A stretch of 64,000 nucleotides of DNA from positions 4,228,501 through 4,292,500 of the forward strand of contig NZ_CP165727.1 in assembly GCF_041200175.1 (NCBI RefSeq), read 5' to 3'. Below the pieces are notes generated by a model. It worked only from the letters and a program-made list of their open reading frames with translations. It had not been told where the DNA came from and did no database searches. Position numbers and translations under genes: made by a program. Position 1 is the first letter of the stretch; each line of letters begins with the position of its first letter. Source of the stretch: Streptomyces sp. R33 (GTDB lineage Bacteria; Actinomycetota; Actinomycetes; Streptomycetales; Streptomycetaceae). This document shows positions 26,247 through 34,533 of the stretch, piece after piece.

Positions 26247-26723
26247 ATGAACACTGAACGTCACGCACCCAACTCCCGCACGCCCAGCTGGACTCCGGCC
26301 ACCGGTATCGGAATGCGCAAGGCAGGAGTGCTGTTTGACGCCGTACGTGTGGACGGTGACATGGGACGCGACCTGGCCGATCTCCTCGTCACGCTCACTG
26401 GCGGTGACCCCGGCCCGATCGTCGTGCAGGCCAACGGGAAGCGGCCCGTGTACTTCCTGATCCCGGTCGGGAGTGCCGCGTACCGGATCTGGCCACCGGG
26501 CTTCACGCGGCTCGCGTCGGGGCCGCGCCGGACCACGTACATCCCCGTCCCGGCCCTCGAGGGCGCCTGGCCGCCGGCCTGGCGGTGTCCCCCGACGCGG
26601 GAGGACCGGTTCGTGCACGCCCTGCTGCTGTACCGGGCCGCCGGCCTCTACCAGGCGAGCTGCGAGATCTCCTCGGCCACCACGGCGCAGGCGTCCGCGG
26701 CCGGGTCGATCAGCGGGAAATGA
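26247..26723 (+). CDS. Conserved hypothetical actinobacterial protein
   Basis: 158 residues from ATG 26247. The readable core is GMRKAGVLFDAVRVDGD, then ADLLVTLTGGDPGPIVVQ and YFLIPVGSAAYRIWPPGF. This resembles the start of bifunctional primase/polymerase-like N-terminal proteins of Streptomyces that lack catalytic residues, but I cannot name the function. The last ~25 codons (from about 26648) overlap the convergent hydrolase gene and have the look of antisense sequence, so the true stop context may be a recent read-through. Confidence 0.6.
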   Translation: MNTERHAPNSRTPSWTPATGIGMRKAGVLFDAVRVDGDMGRDLADLLVTLTGGDPGPIVVQANGKRPVYFLIPVGSAAYRIWPPGFTRLASGPRRTTYIPVPALEGAWPPAWRCPPTREDRFVHALLLYRAAGLYQASCEISSATTAQASAAGSISGK

Positions 26724-27532
26724 CCGATGCCGTCCAGCAGGGTCAGGCCCACGGTCTCCCCGGCCTTGGCCGCGGCCGCCACGTACGACTCGGCCACCGA
26801 CGACGGGACCACGATGTCCTCCCGGCCATGGACGACGGCCGTCGCGATCCCGGTCGGCAGCAGGGCCGCCGGGTCCGCGAACGGCAGGCGCTCCGCCCAC
26901 TGGTCGGCGCCGCCCAGCAGCTGCGCGGACGCGCCGCCGCACACACCCAGCTCCTCCGCGGCCACGAAGTCCGCGATGGGGGCCAGCGCCACCACGCCGC
27001 GCAGCAGCGGCGGGGAAGACAGCCTCCAGGCGGCCGGGGACTCGGGCGGCAGGACGTGCCGGGCTGCGGCCCACAGTGCGAGGTGGCCGCCCGCGGAGTG
27101 ACCGGTGATGACCGTACGGCGCGGGTCGGCCTGCGGGAGGTGGGCCGCTGCCAGGTCCGGGAGGGCGTCCATCGCGGCGGCGACGTCGTCGAAGGTCTCC
27201 GGCCAGCGGCCGGCCACGTGGCCCCCGGCGTTCTGGCGGGGCAGGGAACTGCCGCGCCGGTACTCGACGTTGGCGACGGCGAAACCCCGGCGGGCCAGGA
27301 AGTCCGCGAGCGGGGTGATGTGGTGCCGGTCGTACGGGGCCCGCCACGCACCGCCGTGCAGGACCACGACCAGCGGGGCCGCACCCGTCGTGGTGTCGCC
27401 GCGCGGGGCGTAGAAGTCGATCAGCTGGTCGGGGTGGTCCCCGTACGACCCGGTCGCGTCGGGGGCGACCGGCGGGTGGGCGAAGGCCGAGGCGGCCTCG
27501 GCGGCGTCCCGTTCGACTGCGGGGTCCGTCAT
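26648..27532 (-). CDS. Alpha/beta hydrolase, probable kynurenine formamidase
   Basis: 294 residues from ATG 27532 (GAGAGG upstream). The oxyanion motif HGGAW lies at ~60 and the nucleophile elbow GHSAGGHLAL (Ser) near 145; the acid and His are likely Asp in HGREDIVV and His in GIGHFPL. The HGGxW type with a downstream GxSxG is that of arylformamidases and BD-FAE hydrolases. It lies directly downstream of kynA-kynU, whose pathway needs N-formylkynurenine hydrolysis and has no other candidate nearby. Assignment to that step is inference from context. Confidence 0.75.
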   Translation of the reverse strand: MTDPAVERDAAEAASAFAHPPVAPDATGSYGDHPDQLIDFYAPRGDTTTGAAPLVVVLHGGAWRAPYDRHHITPLADFLARRGFAVANVEYRRGSSLPRQNAGGHVAGRWPETFDDVAAAMDALPDLAAAHLPQADPRRTVITGHSAGGHLALWAAARHVLPPESPAAWRLSSPPLLRGVVALAPIADFVAAEELGVCGGASAQLLGGADQWAERLPFADPAALLPTGIATAVVHGREDIVVPSSVAESYVAAAAKAGETVGLTLLDGIGHFPLIDPAADACAVVAEEISQLAW

Positions 27533-27698
27533 CGGCTCAACCTCTCGGTAACGCGTGGGACTGGTGTTCCGGCAGAGCGGGACCGTATCAGGCCGGAACA
27601 GAACCTTCCGTGGTGGGCGGCGGTCAGGGACGGGATGTGCGGGGGCGGACGGAGCCGAAGCCCCGCCCGCCCGGTTGCCGTGACGTTTCGCCCCTACA

Positions 27699-28904
27699 TC
27701 ACCCGAAAATGTGACCCAGTGTCCGGGCGGCACGCTCCGCATCGGCGAAACCGACGTAGAGCGGGGTGAAACCGAAGCGCAGGACGTCCGGTGCACGGAA
27801 GTCCCCGATCACACCGCGGGAGATCAGGTCGTCCATGACCTCACGGGCGTTCTCGGTGCGCAGCGAGACCTGGCTGCCGCGCCGGTCGTGCTCGGCCGGG
27901 GTGACCGATTCGACCTTGCCGGCCGGGACGTACGCCGCCACGCACTCCAGGAAGAAGTCCGTCAGGGCAAGGGACTTGGCCCGTACGGCTTCGATCGGGA
28001 CCCCGTCCCAGGCGTCGAGCGCCGCTTCGAGGGCCAGCATGGACAGGATGTCCGGAGTGCCGACCCGGCCGCGTATCGCACCGGCCGCCGGGGCGTAGTC
28101 CGGGGTCATAGCGAAGGGTTCCGCGTGGCCGTTCCAGCCGGGCAGCGGGGAGTCGAACGCGGCCTGGTGGCGTGCGGCGATGTAGAGGTACGCCGGGGAA
28201 CCGGGGCCGCCGTTGAGGTACTTGTACGTACAGCCGACCGCGAGGTCGACGGCGTGCTCGTCGAGGTCGACGGGGAGGGCGCCGGCCGAGTGGCACAGGT
28301 CCCAGACGGTGACGGCCCCGGCGGCGCGGGCCGCCGCGGTCAGGGCCGGGAGGTCGTGGAGGCGGCCGGTGCGGTAGTCGACGTGGTTGAGGAGGACGAC
28401 GGCGGTGTCCTCCCCCATCGCCCCGACCGCGTGGGACGGGTCGACCGGGACGACGGTGAGGCCGGTCATGCGGGCGGCCGACTCGGCGATGTAGCCGTCG
28501 GTGGGGAAGGTGGACGCGTCGACCAGCAGCTGCGTGCGGCCCGGGCGGGCCAGGCGGGCGGCGCCGACCAGGGCCTTGAACAGGTTGACGCTGGTGGAGT
28601 CGCCGACGACCGTCTGCCCGGGGGCGGCGCCGATGAGCGGGGACAGCTTGTCGCCGATCCGCTCGGGGGCGGTCCACCAAGTGCCGGTGCTCCAGGACTG
28701 GATGAGCTCCGTACCCCACTCGTGGGTGATGACCTGGGCGATGCGCTGCGCGACGCCGGTCGGGAGGGCGCCGAGGGAGTTGCCGTCCAGGTAGACGACG
28801 CCGTCGGGGAGCGAGAAGCGGTCGCGGAGCTTGCCGAGCTCGTCGGCGGTGTCCAGTTCCGCGGCGCGGGCGGCCAGGTCCGCCGAGAAGTTCGCGTCAG
28901 ACAT
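27699..28904 (-). CDS. kynU: Kynureninase
   Basis: 401 residues. This PLP enzyme cleaves kynurenine to anthranilate and alanine. The Schiff-base Lys228 is in AVGCTYKYLNGGPGSPAY, a near-invariant kynureninase motif. The N-terminal VYLDGNSLGALP and the W-D-x-C-H-S-A-G stretch are also diagnostic. The start overlaps the kynA stop by 8 bp, so it is translated with tryptophan dioxygenase. Anthranilate so formed could feed tryptophan or secondary metabolism. Confidence 0.95.
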   Translation of the reverse strand: MSDANFSADLAARAAELDTADELGKLRDRFSLPDGVVYLDGNSLGALPTGVAQRIAQVITHEWGTELIQSWSTGTWWTAPERIGDKLSPLIGAAPGQTVVGDSTSVNLFKALVGAARLARPGRTQLLVDASTFPTDGYIAESAARMTGLTVVPVDPSHAVGAMGEDTAVVLLNHVDYRTGRLHDLPALTAAARAAGAVTVWDLCHSAGALPVDLDEHAVDLAVGCTYKYLNGGPGSPAYLYIAARHQAAFDSPLPGWNGHAEPFAMTPDYAPAAGAIRGRVGTPDILSMLALEAALDAWDGVPIEAVRAKSLALTDFFLECVAAYVPAGKVESVTPAEHDRRGSQVSLRTENAREVMDDLISRGVIGDFRAPDVLRFGFTPLYVGFADAERAARTLGHIFG

Positions 28905-29742
28905 GGCTTCGCGCCGTCCAGAGCTCGGGGAAGACGTTCTTCGTGGCGCGCTTCTCGAGCCAGGTCACGCCGGCCGAGCCGCCCGTGCCGGTCTTGGCGC
29001 CCATCGCGCGGCGGGTGGCGACCAGGTGGTCGTTGCGCCAGCGCCAGACGAGCTCCGCGACGTCCGTGAGGACCTCGCCGAGGCGGTGGAGGTCGAGCTG
29101 GGCGTCGGGGTCCGCGTACAGGGAGGTCCAGACGGCCTCGACCTCGGGCGAGGGCTCGTACCGCTGGGAGAGGTCGCGGTCCAGGACCTCGGCCGGGACC
29201 GGCAGGCCGCGGCGGGCCAGCAGGCGCAGCACCTCGTCGTAGAGGCTGGGCTCCTGGAGGGCCTTCTCCAGCTCCGCGTGGACGCGCGGGGCGCCGCGGT
29301 GCGGGACGAGCATGGAGGCCGACTTCTCGCCGAGCAGGAATTCCATGCGGCGGTACATCGCCGACTGGAAGCCGGAGCCCTCGCCGAGGGCGGCGCGGTA
29401 GGCGTTGAACTGGCCCGGGGTGAGCTGGGCGAGCGGGCGCCAGGAGGCGTTGAGGGCCTCGAGCTCGCGGAGGGATCGTTTCAGCGCATCCATCGCGACG
29501 GGGATGCGGTCCTCGCGGAGGGCCTTCGCGGCCGTCTCCCATTCGTGGACGATGACCGTGAACCACAGCTCCATGACCTGGGTCGTCACCAGGAAGACCA
29601 TCTCGCCCGGGTCGTCCGAGCGCAGGTGCTGGAGGTGGGTGAGGACGTCCGCCTGGACGTAGTCCTCGTACGGGGTCGTGCCGGCGAAGTCGAGGTTCGG
29701 GGTGTCCGAACCGGCTCCGGAGGCATCAAGGGTGTTCGACAT
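28897..29742 (-). CDS. kynA: Tryptophan 2,3-dioxygenase
   Basis: 281 residues from ATG 29742 (GAGGAG upstream). This heme enzyme opens the tryptophan indole ring to N-formylkynurenine. Family landmarks are YEDYVQADVLTHLQ (~22-35), FLVTTQVMELWFTVIVHE, SGFQSAMYRRMEFLLG and the C-terminal WRNDHLVATRRAMGAKTGTGG. It heads the operon with kynU and the probable formamidase. Confidence 0.96.
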   Translation of the reverse strand: MSNTLDASGAGSDTPNLDFAGTTPYEDYVQADVLTHLQHLRSDDPGEMVFLVTTQVMELWFTVIVHEWETAAKALREDRIPVAMDALKRSLRELEALNASWRPLAQLTPGQFNAYRAALGEGSGFQSAMYRRMEFLLGEKSASMLVPHRGAPRVHAELEKALQEPSLYDEVLRLLARRGLPVPAEVLDRDLSQRYEPSPEVEAVWTSLYADPDAQLDLHRLGEVLTDVAELVWRWRNDHLVATRRAMGAKTGTGGSAGVTWLEKRATKNVFPELWTARSHV

Positions 29743-29944
29743 CGCTGTCTCCTCGACACGTGCTTCCGGGTAGCGGTCCGCTCCTTCCGATGGGTGAGTG
29801 GAGCCCCGGTCCCCTGCCCGCATCATAGGACCGGTTGCCGGACTCCCTCCAGCGCGGTGTGACCGGGGTCACGGTCACTTTTGGGACACTGTGGCCGATC
29901 GGGGCCCCGGCGCGGGGCCCCGATCGCGTAGGTCTGCGCGCGGC

Positions 29945-30358
29945 TCAGGCGCCGAGGACGTCCGCCGCCGTCTCGGACGAGTCGCGCAGGAAGGTCGAGC
30001 AGCGCTCGTACTCCTCCTTCTCGCCGATCGCTTCGGCTGCCCGGGACAGGGCGTACAGGGCGCGCAGGAAGCCGCGGTTCGGCTCGTGCTCCCACGGCAC
30101 CGGGCCGTGGCCCTTCCAGCCCGCGCGGCGCAAGGCGTCGAGGCCGCGGTGGTAGCCCGTACGGGCGTACGCGTACGACTCGACGGTGCGGCCGGCGGCG
30201 AACGCCTCGTCGGCGAGGGTCGCCCAGGCGAGGGACGAGGTCGGGTGCGCGGCGGCCACCTCGACGGCGGGCGTGCCCGCGGCGAGGGCCTCGCGGCCCG
30301 GCTCGTCGGGGAGGTGGGTGGGGGCGGGGCCCCCGAGCAGGTTCTGGTGAATGGACAT
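29945..30358 (-). CDS. DUF3151 protein
   Basis: 137 residues. The opening MSIHQNLLGGPAPTHLP and the helical repeats PTSSLAWATLADEAFAAG, VESYAYARTGYHRGLDALRRAG and GFLRALYALSRAAEAIGE give the alpha-solenoid look of the actinobacterial DUF3151 family. Function is unknown. It sits between the kyn operon and the transposase-like gene, which is divergent. Confidence 0.85.
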   Translation of the reverse strand: MSIHQNLLGGPAPTHLPDEPGREALAAGTPAVEVAAAHPTSSLAWATLADEAFAAGRTVESYAYARTGYHRGLDALRRAGWKGHGPVPWEHEPNRGFLRALYALSRAAEAIGEKEEYERCSTFLRDSSETAADVLGA

Positions 30359-30557
30359 GGTCCAAGTCTGGGGTATCGGGCCCCTCCGCGGTGCGGTGGT
30401 GGCGCGTACGGACGGTGGTCCAACCACCGCTGCGGCTCCCGTGGGTGAGGGGTGGTGGGCCCCCCACCACCAGTCGGCCCAGTCGTGTGCCCGGCGCACC
30501 TCCCCGGCGAGGGGGCCGCGGGCGGACGGTAGGAGGGCCATCGACGAAGGGGGAGTC

Positions 30558-31790
30558 GTGAACACCACCATCAGCAGCGCGAGCAGCAGCACGTACCAGG
30601 GTGTCCCGGCGGGACGACGGAAGCTCGCGGACGAGGCCGTCGAGGAGCTGTGCGCGGCGGTGTTCACGTCCTTGCGGCGCAAGGACCAGCGGGAGCGGGG
30701 ACGCCAGTACGTACGCGGGCTGCTCGGGGCGGAGGGCCGCAAGTCGATCCGCAACATCGCGCAGCAGCTGGGGGCGGGGGCCGGCGCCACGGCGGCGGAG
30801 CAGAGCCTGCACCACTTCATCGCGGCGTCGACCTGGGACTGGCAGCCGATCCGCGCGGCCCTGGCGCAGTACCTGGGGCAGGCCGCTCCGCTCGACGTGT
30901 GGGTCGCGCAGCCGATGGCGATCCCGAAGGGCGGGGAGCACTCGGTGGGGGCGGGGCACCGCTTCGACCCGCACCGGGGGCAGATGTTCCGCGGGCAGCA
31001 GGCGTTCGGGATGTGGTTCACCTCGCCGGGGGTGGTCACGCCCGTGGGTTGGCGGCTGTTCCTCGGCGAGGAGCCGGAGGCCGCGCAGACCGAGTCGTAC
31101 GAGGGCTACGAGGAGTGCGCGGTGACGGGCGTGCTCGACACCCTGCGGGAGTCGGGCCTGGCGACGCGGCCGGTGGTGCTGGACATCCGGGACATCGCGA
31201 CGCGGGCCACCCTGAACCGGTTCGCGGAGGCGCGGGTGCCGGTGGTGGGGCGGATCAGCCCCGAGGCGCGGCTGCTGGTGACGGACCCGCGGCTGCCGGG
31301 CTTCGGAGCGGGCACGCTCGCCGCGCGGGACATCCTGCAGAACGTCAGGGGGCTGCGGATGCCGGTGCAGTGGGCGGCTCCGGACGCACCGGGGGCGCGG
31401 CGGACCTCGCTGGTCGCGGCGGTCCGGGTGATGGTGCCGGATCCGGCTCCGGGGCGGCGGCGCGAGGTGCTGCTGTTCGGCGAGTGGGAGTCGGCCCGGC
31501 GGCTGCCGACGCAGCTGTGGGTCACGGACATGGTGCGCACGGATCCGGGGGCGCTGGTGCGGATGACGAAGACGGCGCACCGGGTGTCGGCGGCGGCCGG
31601 CCTCAGCGTGCAGGAGATCGGGCTCCGGGACTTCTCCGGCCGCTCCCTGCCGGGCTGGCACCGGCACGTGACCCTCGCCTCGGTGGCCCACGCGGCCCGC
31701 TGCCTGGAGCCGGTGGCTCCCCCGGTTCCCGCGCGGCACAGCCTGGTCCGCCGCCCGCGCCCCCAGCACCCGACCCTGGCCACCCGCTGA
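30558..31790 (+). CDS. IS701-like transposase-derived protein, catalytic residues lost
   Basis: 410 residues from GTG 30558 (GAAGGGGGAG upstream). The N-terminal helical part and the C-terminal DFSGRSLPGWHRHVTLASVAHA match the IS701/DDE_5 family closely. The first catalytic region, usually DDTGFPKKGKHSVGV, reads VAQPMAIPKGGEHSVGAGH here, so the first Asp is gone. By position the usual Glu in DYxELK is also absent (VSAAAGLSVQE). No terminal inverted repeats or target duplication were found. It looks like an immobile, conserved descendant of a transposase. A terminator follows directly. Confidence 0.7.
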   Translation: MNTTISSASSSTYQGVPAGRRKLADEAVEELCAAVFTSLRRKDQRERGRQYVRGLLGAEGRKSIRNIAQQLGAGAGATAAEQSLHHFIAASTWDWQPIRAALAQYLGQAAPLDVWVAQPMAIPKGGEHSVGAGHRFDPHRGQMFRGQQAFGMWFTSPGVVTPVGWRLFLGEEPEAAQTESYEGYEECAVTGVLDTLRESGLATRPVVLDIRDIATRATLNRFAEARVPVVGRISPEARLLVTDPRLPGFGAGTLAARDILQNVRGLRMPVQWAAPDAPGARRTSLVAAVRVMVPDPAPGRRREVLLFGEWESARRLPTQLWVTDMVRTDPGALVRMTKTAHRVSAAAGLSVQEIGLRDFSGRSLPGWHRHVTLASVAHAARCLEPVAPPVPARHSLVRRPRPQHPTLATR

Positions 31791-31792
31791 CG

Positions 31793-31834
31793 AAGGGCCC
31801 GGCCCACGCTCGCAAGACGGTGGGCCGGGCCCTT
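31793..31834. terminator. Bidirectional terminator before fba
   Basis: A perfect 15-bp stem (31793-31807 with 31820-31834) and a 12-base loop, just after the transposase-derived gene and 33 bp before the fba stop on the opposite strand. Confidence 0.8.
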
Positions 31835-31866
31835 AGGCACAGCAGGTGGAGCGGGCGGAGCGGGTG

Positions 31867-32889
31867 CTACTTCAGCTTCGTGCCCGTCGAGCGCAGGTTC
31901 GCGCACGCCTCGGTGACGCGCTTGGCCATGCTCGCCTCGGCGAGCTTGCCCCAGGTGCGCGGGTCGTAGGTGGACTTCTTGCCGACCTCGCCGTCGACCT
32001 TCAGGACACCGTCGTAGTTGCGGAACATGTGGTCCGCGACCGGGCGGGTGAAGGCGTACTGGGTGTCGGTGTCGAGGTTCATCTTCACGACGCCGTTCTC
32101 CAGCGCGGTGGCGATCTCCTGCTCGGAGGAGCCGGAGCCGCCGTGGAAGACGAAGTCGAACGGGCTGGTCTTGCCGTACTTCTCGCCGACACCCTGCTGC
32201 AGGTCCTTCAGCAGCTCGGGACGCAGGACGACGTTGCCCGGCTTGTAGACGCCGTGCACGTTGCCGAAGGAGGCGGCCAGCAGGTAGCGGCCCTTCTCGC
32301 CCAGGCCCAGGGCCTCGGCGGTGCGGATCGCGTCCTCGACGGTGGTGTACAGCTCGTCGTTGATCTCGTGGGTGACGCCGTCCTCCTCGCCGCCGGTCGG
32401 GGTGATCTCGACCTCGAGGATGATCTTCGCGGCGGCGGCCTTGGCGAGCAGCTCCTGGCCGATGGCCAGGTTGTCGGCCAGGGTCTCGGCGGAGCCGTCC
32501 CACATGTGCGACTGGAAGAGCGGGTTCAGGCCCTTGGCCACGCGCTCGGCGGAGACCTCGAGCAGCGGGCGGACGTAACCGTCCAGCTTGTCCTTGGGGC
32601 AGTGGTCGGTGTGCAGCGCGACGGTGACGTCGTACTTCGCCGCCACGATGTGCGCGAACTCGGCCAGGGCGACCGCGCCCGTGACCATGTCCTTCTTGTA
32701 CTGGCCACCCAGGAACTCCGCACCACCGGTGGAGATCTGGATGATGCCGTCGCTCTCGGCCTCCGCGAAGCCGCGCAGTGCAGCGTGCAGGGTCTGGGTC
32801 GAGGTCACGTTGATCGCCGGGTAGGCAAACTTGCCTGCCTTCGCCCGGTCGAGCATCTCGTTGTAGACCTCGGGGGTTGCGATGGGCAT
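31867..32889 (-). CDS. fba: Class II fructose-bisphosphate aldolase
   Basis: 340 residues. This zinc-dependent aldolase cleaves fructose-1,6-bisphosphate to DHAP and GAP in glycolysis, and runs in reverse in gluconeogenesis. Metal ligands and substrate-binding signatures are in VALHTDHCPKDKLDG and SHMWDGSAETLADN; the C-terminal FHGGSGSSEQEI is a phosphate-binding loop. It appears monocistronic. Its promoter region contains the parS site. Confidence 0.96.
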   Translation of the reverse strand: MPIATPEVYNEMLDRAKAGKFAYPAINVTSTQTLHAALRGFAEAESDGIIQISTGGAEFLGGQYKKDMVTGAVALAEFAHIVAAKYDVTVALHTDHCPKDKLDGYVRPLLEVSAERVAKGLNPLFQSHMWDGSAETLADNLAIGQELLAKAAAAKIILEVEITPTGGEEDGVTHEINDELYTTVEDAIRTAEALGLGEKGRYLLAASFGNVHGVYKPGNVVLRPELLKDLQQGVGEKYGKTSPFDFVFHGGSGSSEQEIATALENGVVKMNLDTDTQYAFTRPVADHMFRNYDGVLKVDGEVGKKSTYDPRTWGKLAEASMAKRVTEACANLRSTGTKLK

Positions 32890-33008
32890 CTGTCCGCTCC
32901 TTGGATGTGCGGGGAGTGTGCGATTGCTGGCCCTGACCTGGGGGCGACGTAACCGTCGGGCTCATCCTTCCAGACTCTGCGCGACACTCCACCCGTGCAG
33001 GCTGGACC

Positions 33009-33022
33009 GTTTCACGTGAAAC
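33009..33022. other. parS centromere-like site
   Basis: GTTTCACGTGAAAC, a perfect 14-bp palindrome identical to the core of the ParB-binding parS consensus of Streptomyces and Bacillus. It lies in the fba-pyrE intergenic region, not inside a gene. Confidence 0.88.
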
Positions 33023-33134
33023 ATTCGGTCCGGCCGGGAAAGAGCAGGTCAGGACCTGTGCCCGGAGCCCCGGGGACCTAAGTCACCAGTTCTCCGGGAG
33101 GCCAGAATGCGAGATCGGGCGCGATCGGACGGGA

Positions 33135-33698
33135 TCAGGCCAGGTCGAGGTCGGCGAGCTGGTACCCGGTGAGGTACGGCAGACCCGCCTCGGCGATGGC
33201 GTCCGCGGCTCCGCGGTCCACGATCGTGGCGACGGCGACGACCTCGCCGCCGGCCTCGCGGACGGCCTCGACGGCGGTCAGCGGGGACCCACCGGTGGTC
33301 GAGGTGTCCTCGACGACCAGGCAGCGCTTGCCCTTCACGTCGGTGCCCTCGATACGGCGCTGCATGCCGTGGGCCTTCTGCGCCTTGCGGACGACGAAGG
33401 CATCGAGGCGTCCCCCGCGCGCGGCGGACGCGTGGAGCATCGAGGTCGCCACCGGGTCGGCGCCCAGGGTCAGACCGCCGACGCAGTCGAAGTCCAGGTC
33501 GGCGGTGAGGTCGAGCATGACCTGGCCGACCATCGGGGCGGCCTCGCCGTCCAGGGTGATCCGGCGGAGGTCGATGTAGTAGTCGGCCTCCTTGCCGGAG
33601 GAGAGGGTCACCTTGCCGTGCACGACGGCCTTGTCCTTGATCTGCTGCAGAAGCGCATCGCGTGTGCCTGACGGCATTACTTCGTTGACGTCACTCAT
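33135..33698 (-). CDS. pyrE: Orotate phosphoribosyltransferase
   Basis: 187 residues. It converts orotate and PRPP to OMP in pyrimidine synthesis. The PRPP loop is CLVVEDTSTTGGSPLTAVEAV (~128-148) with the conserved acidic pair, and GLTLGADPVATSMLH lies in the core. It uses the cytosolic dimeric fold. The nearest upstream gene (aldose epimerase) is co-directional with 31 bp between, so a shared transcript is possible. Confidence 0.93.
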   Translation of the reverse strand: MSDVNEVMPSGTRDALLQQIKDKAVVHGKVTLSSGKEADYYIDLRRITLDGEAAPMVGQVMLDLTADLDFDCVGGLTLGADPVATSMLHASAARGGRLDAFVVRKAQKAHGMQRRIEGTDVKGKRCLVVEDTSTTGGSPLTAVEAVREAGGEVVAVATIVDRGAADAIAEAGLPYLTGYQLADLDLA

Positions 33699-33729
33699 GG
33701 CCCCGAGCTTAGTTGCGCCGCGGCCCGGG

Positions 33730-34518
33730 CTAGGACAGCCGCCGCCAGGTCCACGTCGTGGAGATCTCCAGCGGGTCCACGGGGCTGACCAGGCGCGGCA
33801 GGGTGTTCAGCCCGTTCGGCGGCCCGGACTGCGGCTCCACGCAGACGGCCTCGGGCTGCTCGTCGTACACGACCACCCATTCCGCCCGGCTGCTGATCTT
33901 CAGTTCGAGCGCGCCGGGCCAGGTCAGGGTGACCTCGACGCCTTCCGGCATGCCGAAGCAGTCGTCCCAGGGGCCGGGCAGGGGGTCGATGCGCTTGCCG
34001 GTGGGCAGGTGGTCGGGGCCGCGCTCCTCCTGCCAGGCGGGGGCGAAGTCGAGGCGTACGTCCTCGCCGCCGGCGCCGAGGTTGCGCTGGAACCAGGGGT
34101 GCCAGCCCGCCTGGGCCGGGAAGGAGTCCTGGTACGTCTCCACGCCCAGGGTGAGGGTCAGCGAGTCGGGGCCCAGCTCGACGATCTGCGTGACCCGGCC
34201 CGGGTACGGCCAGGGCTCGACGAGGTCGTACGTGAACGCCGCCTCGGTGGCGGCCACCCGGGCGGCGCGCCAGGGCGCGTCGCGGGCGAAGCCGTGGAGG
34301 GCGTGCGGCGGATGGTTGAGCGGCAGCTGGTGGACCACGGCCCCGTCCTGGAACCGTCCGTTCGCGGTGCGCCCGCACCACGGGACCATCGGGAAGCATC
34401 CGTAATGGGCACCCTGGCGCAGCAGCTCCGTGCCGTCGATGCGCAGGCTGCTGATCCGGCAGCCGTTCTCCTGGTCGACGGTCACCTCGACGCCGCCTGC
34501 GCTCAGTTGCGTACTCAT
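33730..34518 (-). CDS. Aldose 1-epimerase (mutarotase family)
   Basis: 262 residues, beta-sandwich type. GCFPMVPWCGRTANGRFQD (~41-59), HALHGFARDAPW with the catalytic His, and GWHPWFQRNL follow the galactose mutarotase layout. It interconverts sugar anomers; the natural sugar is not deducible. It is co-directional with pyrE and with the CoxG-like gene upstream (15 bp between genes). Confidence 0.85.
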   Translation of the reverse strand: MSTQLSAGGVEVTVDQENGCRISSLRIDGTELLRQGAHYGCFPMVPWCGRTANGRFQDGAVVHQLPLNHPPHALHGFARDAPWRAARVAATEAAFTYDLVEPWPYPGRVTQIVELGPDSLTLTLGVETYQDSFPAQAGWHPWFQRNLGAGGEDVRLDFAPAWQEERGPDHLPTGKRIDPLPGPWDDCFGMPEGVEVTLTWPGALELKISSRAEWVVVYDEQPEAVCVEPQSGPPNGLNTLPRLVSPVDPLEISTTWTWRRLS

Positions 34519-34533
34519 GCAGCCGACTCTAGA

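Noticed and set aside
30558..31790. Active insertion sequence
   Set aside because: No terminal inverted repeats or target duplication were seen and the catalytic residues are missing.
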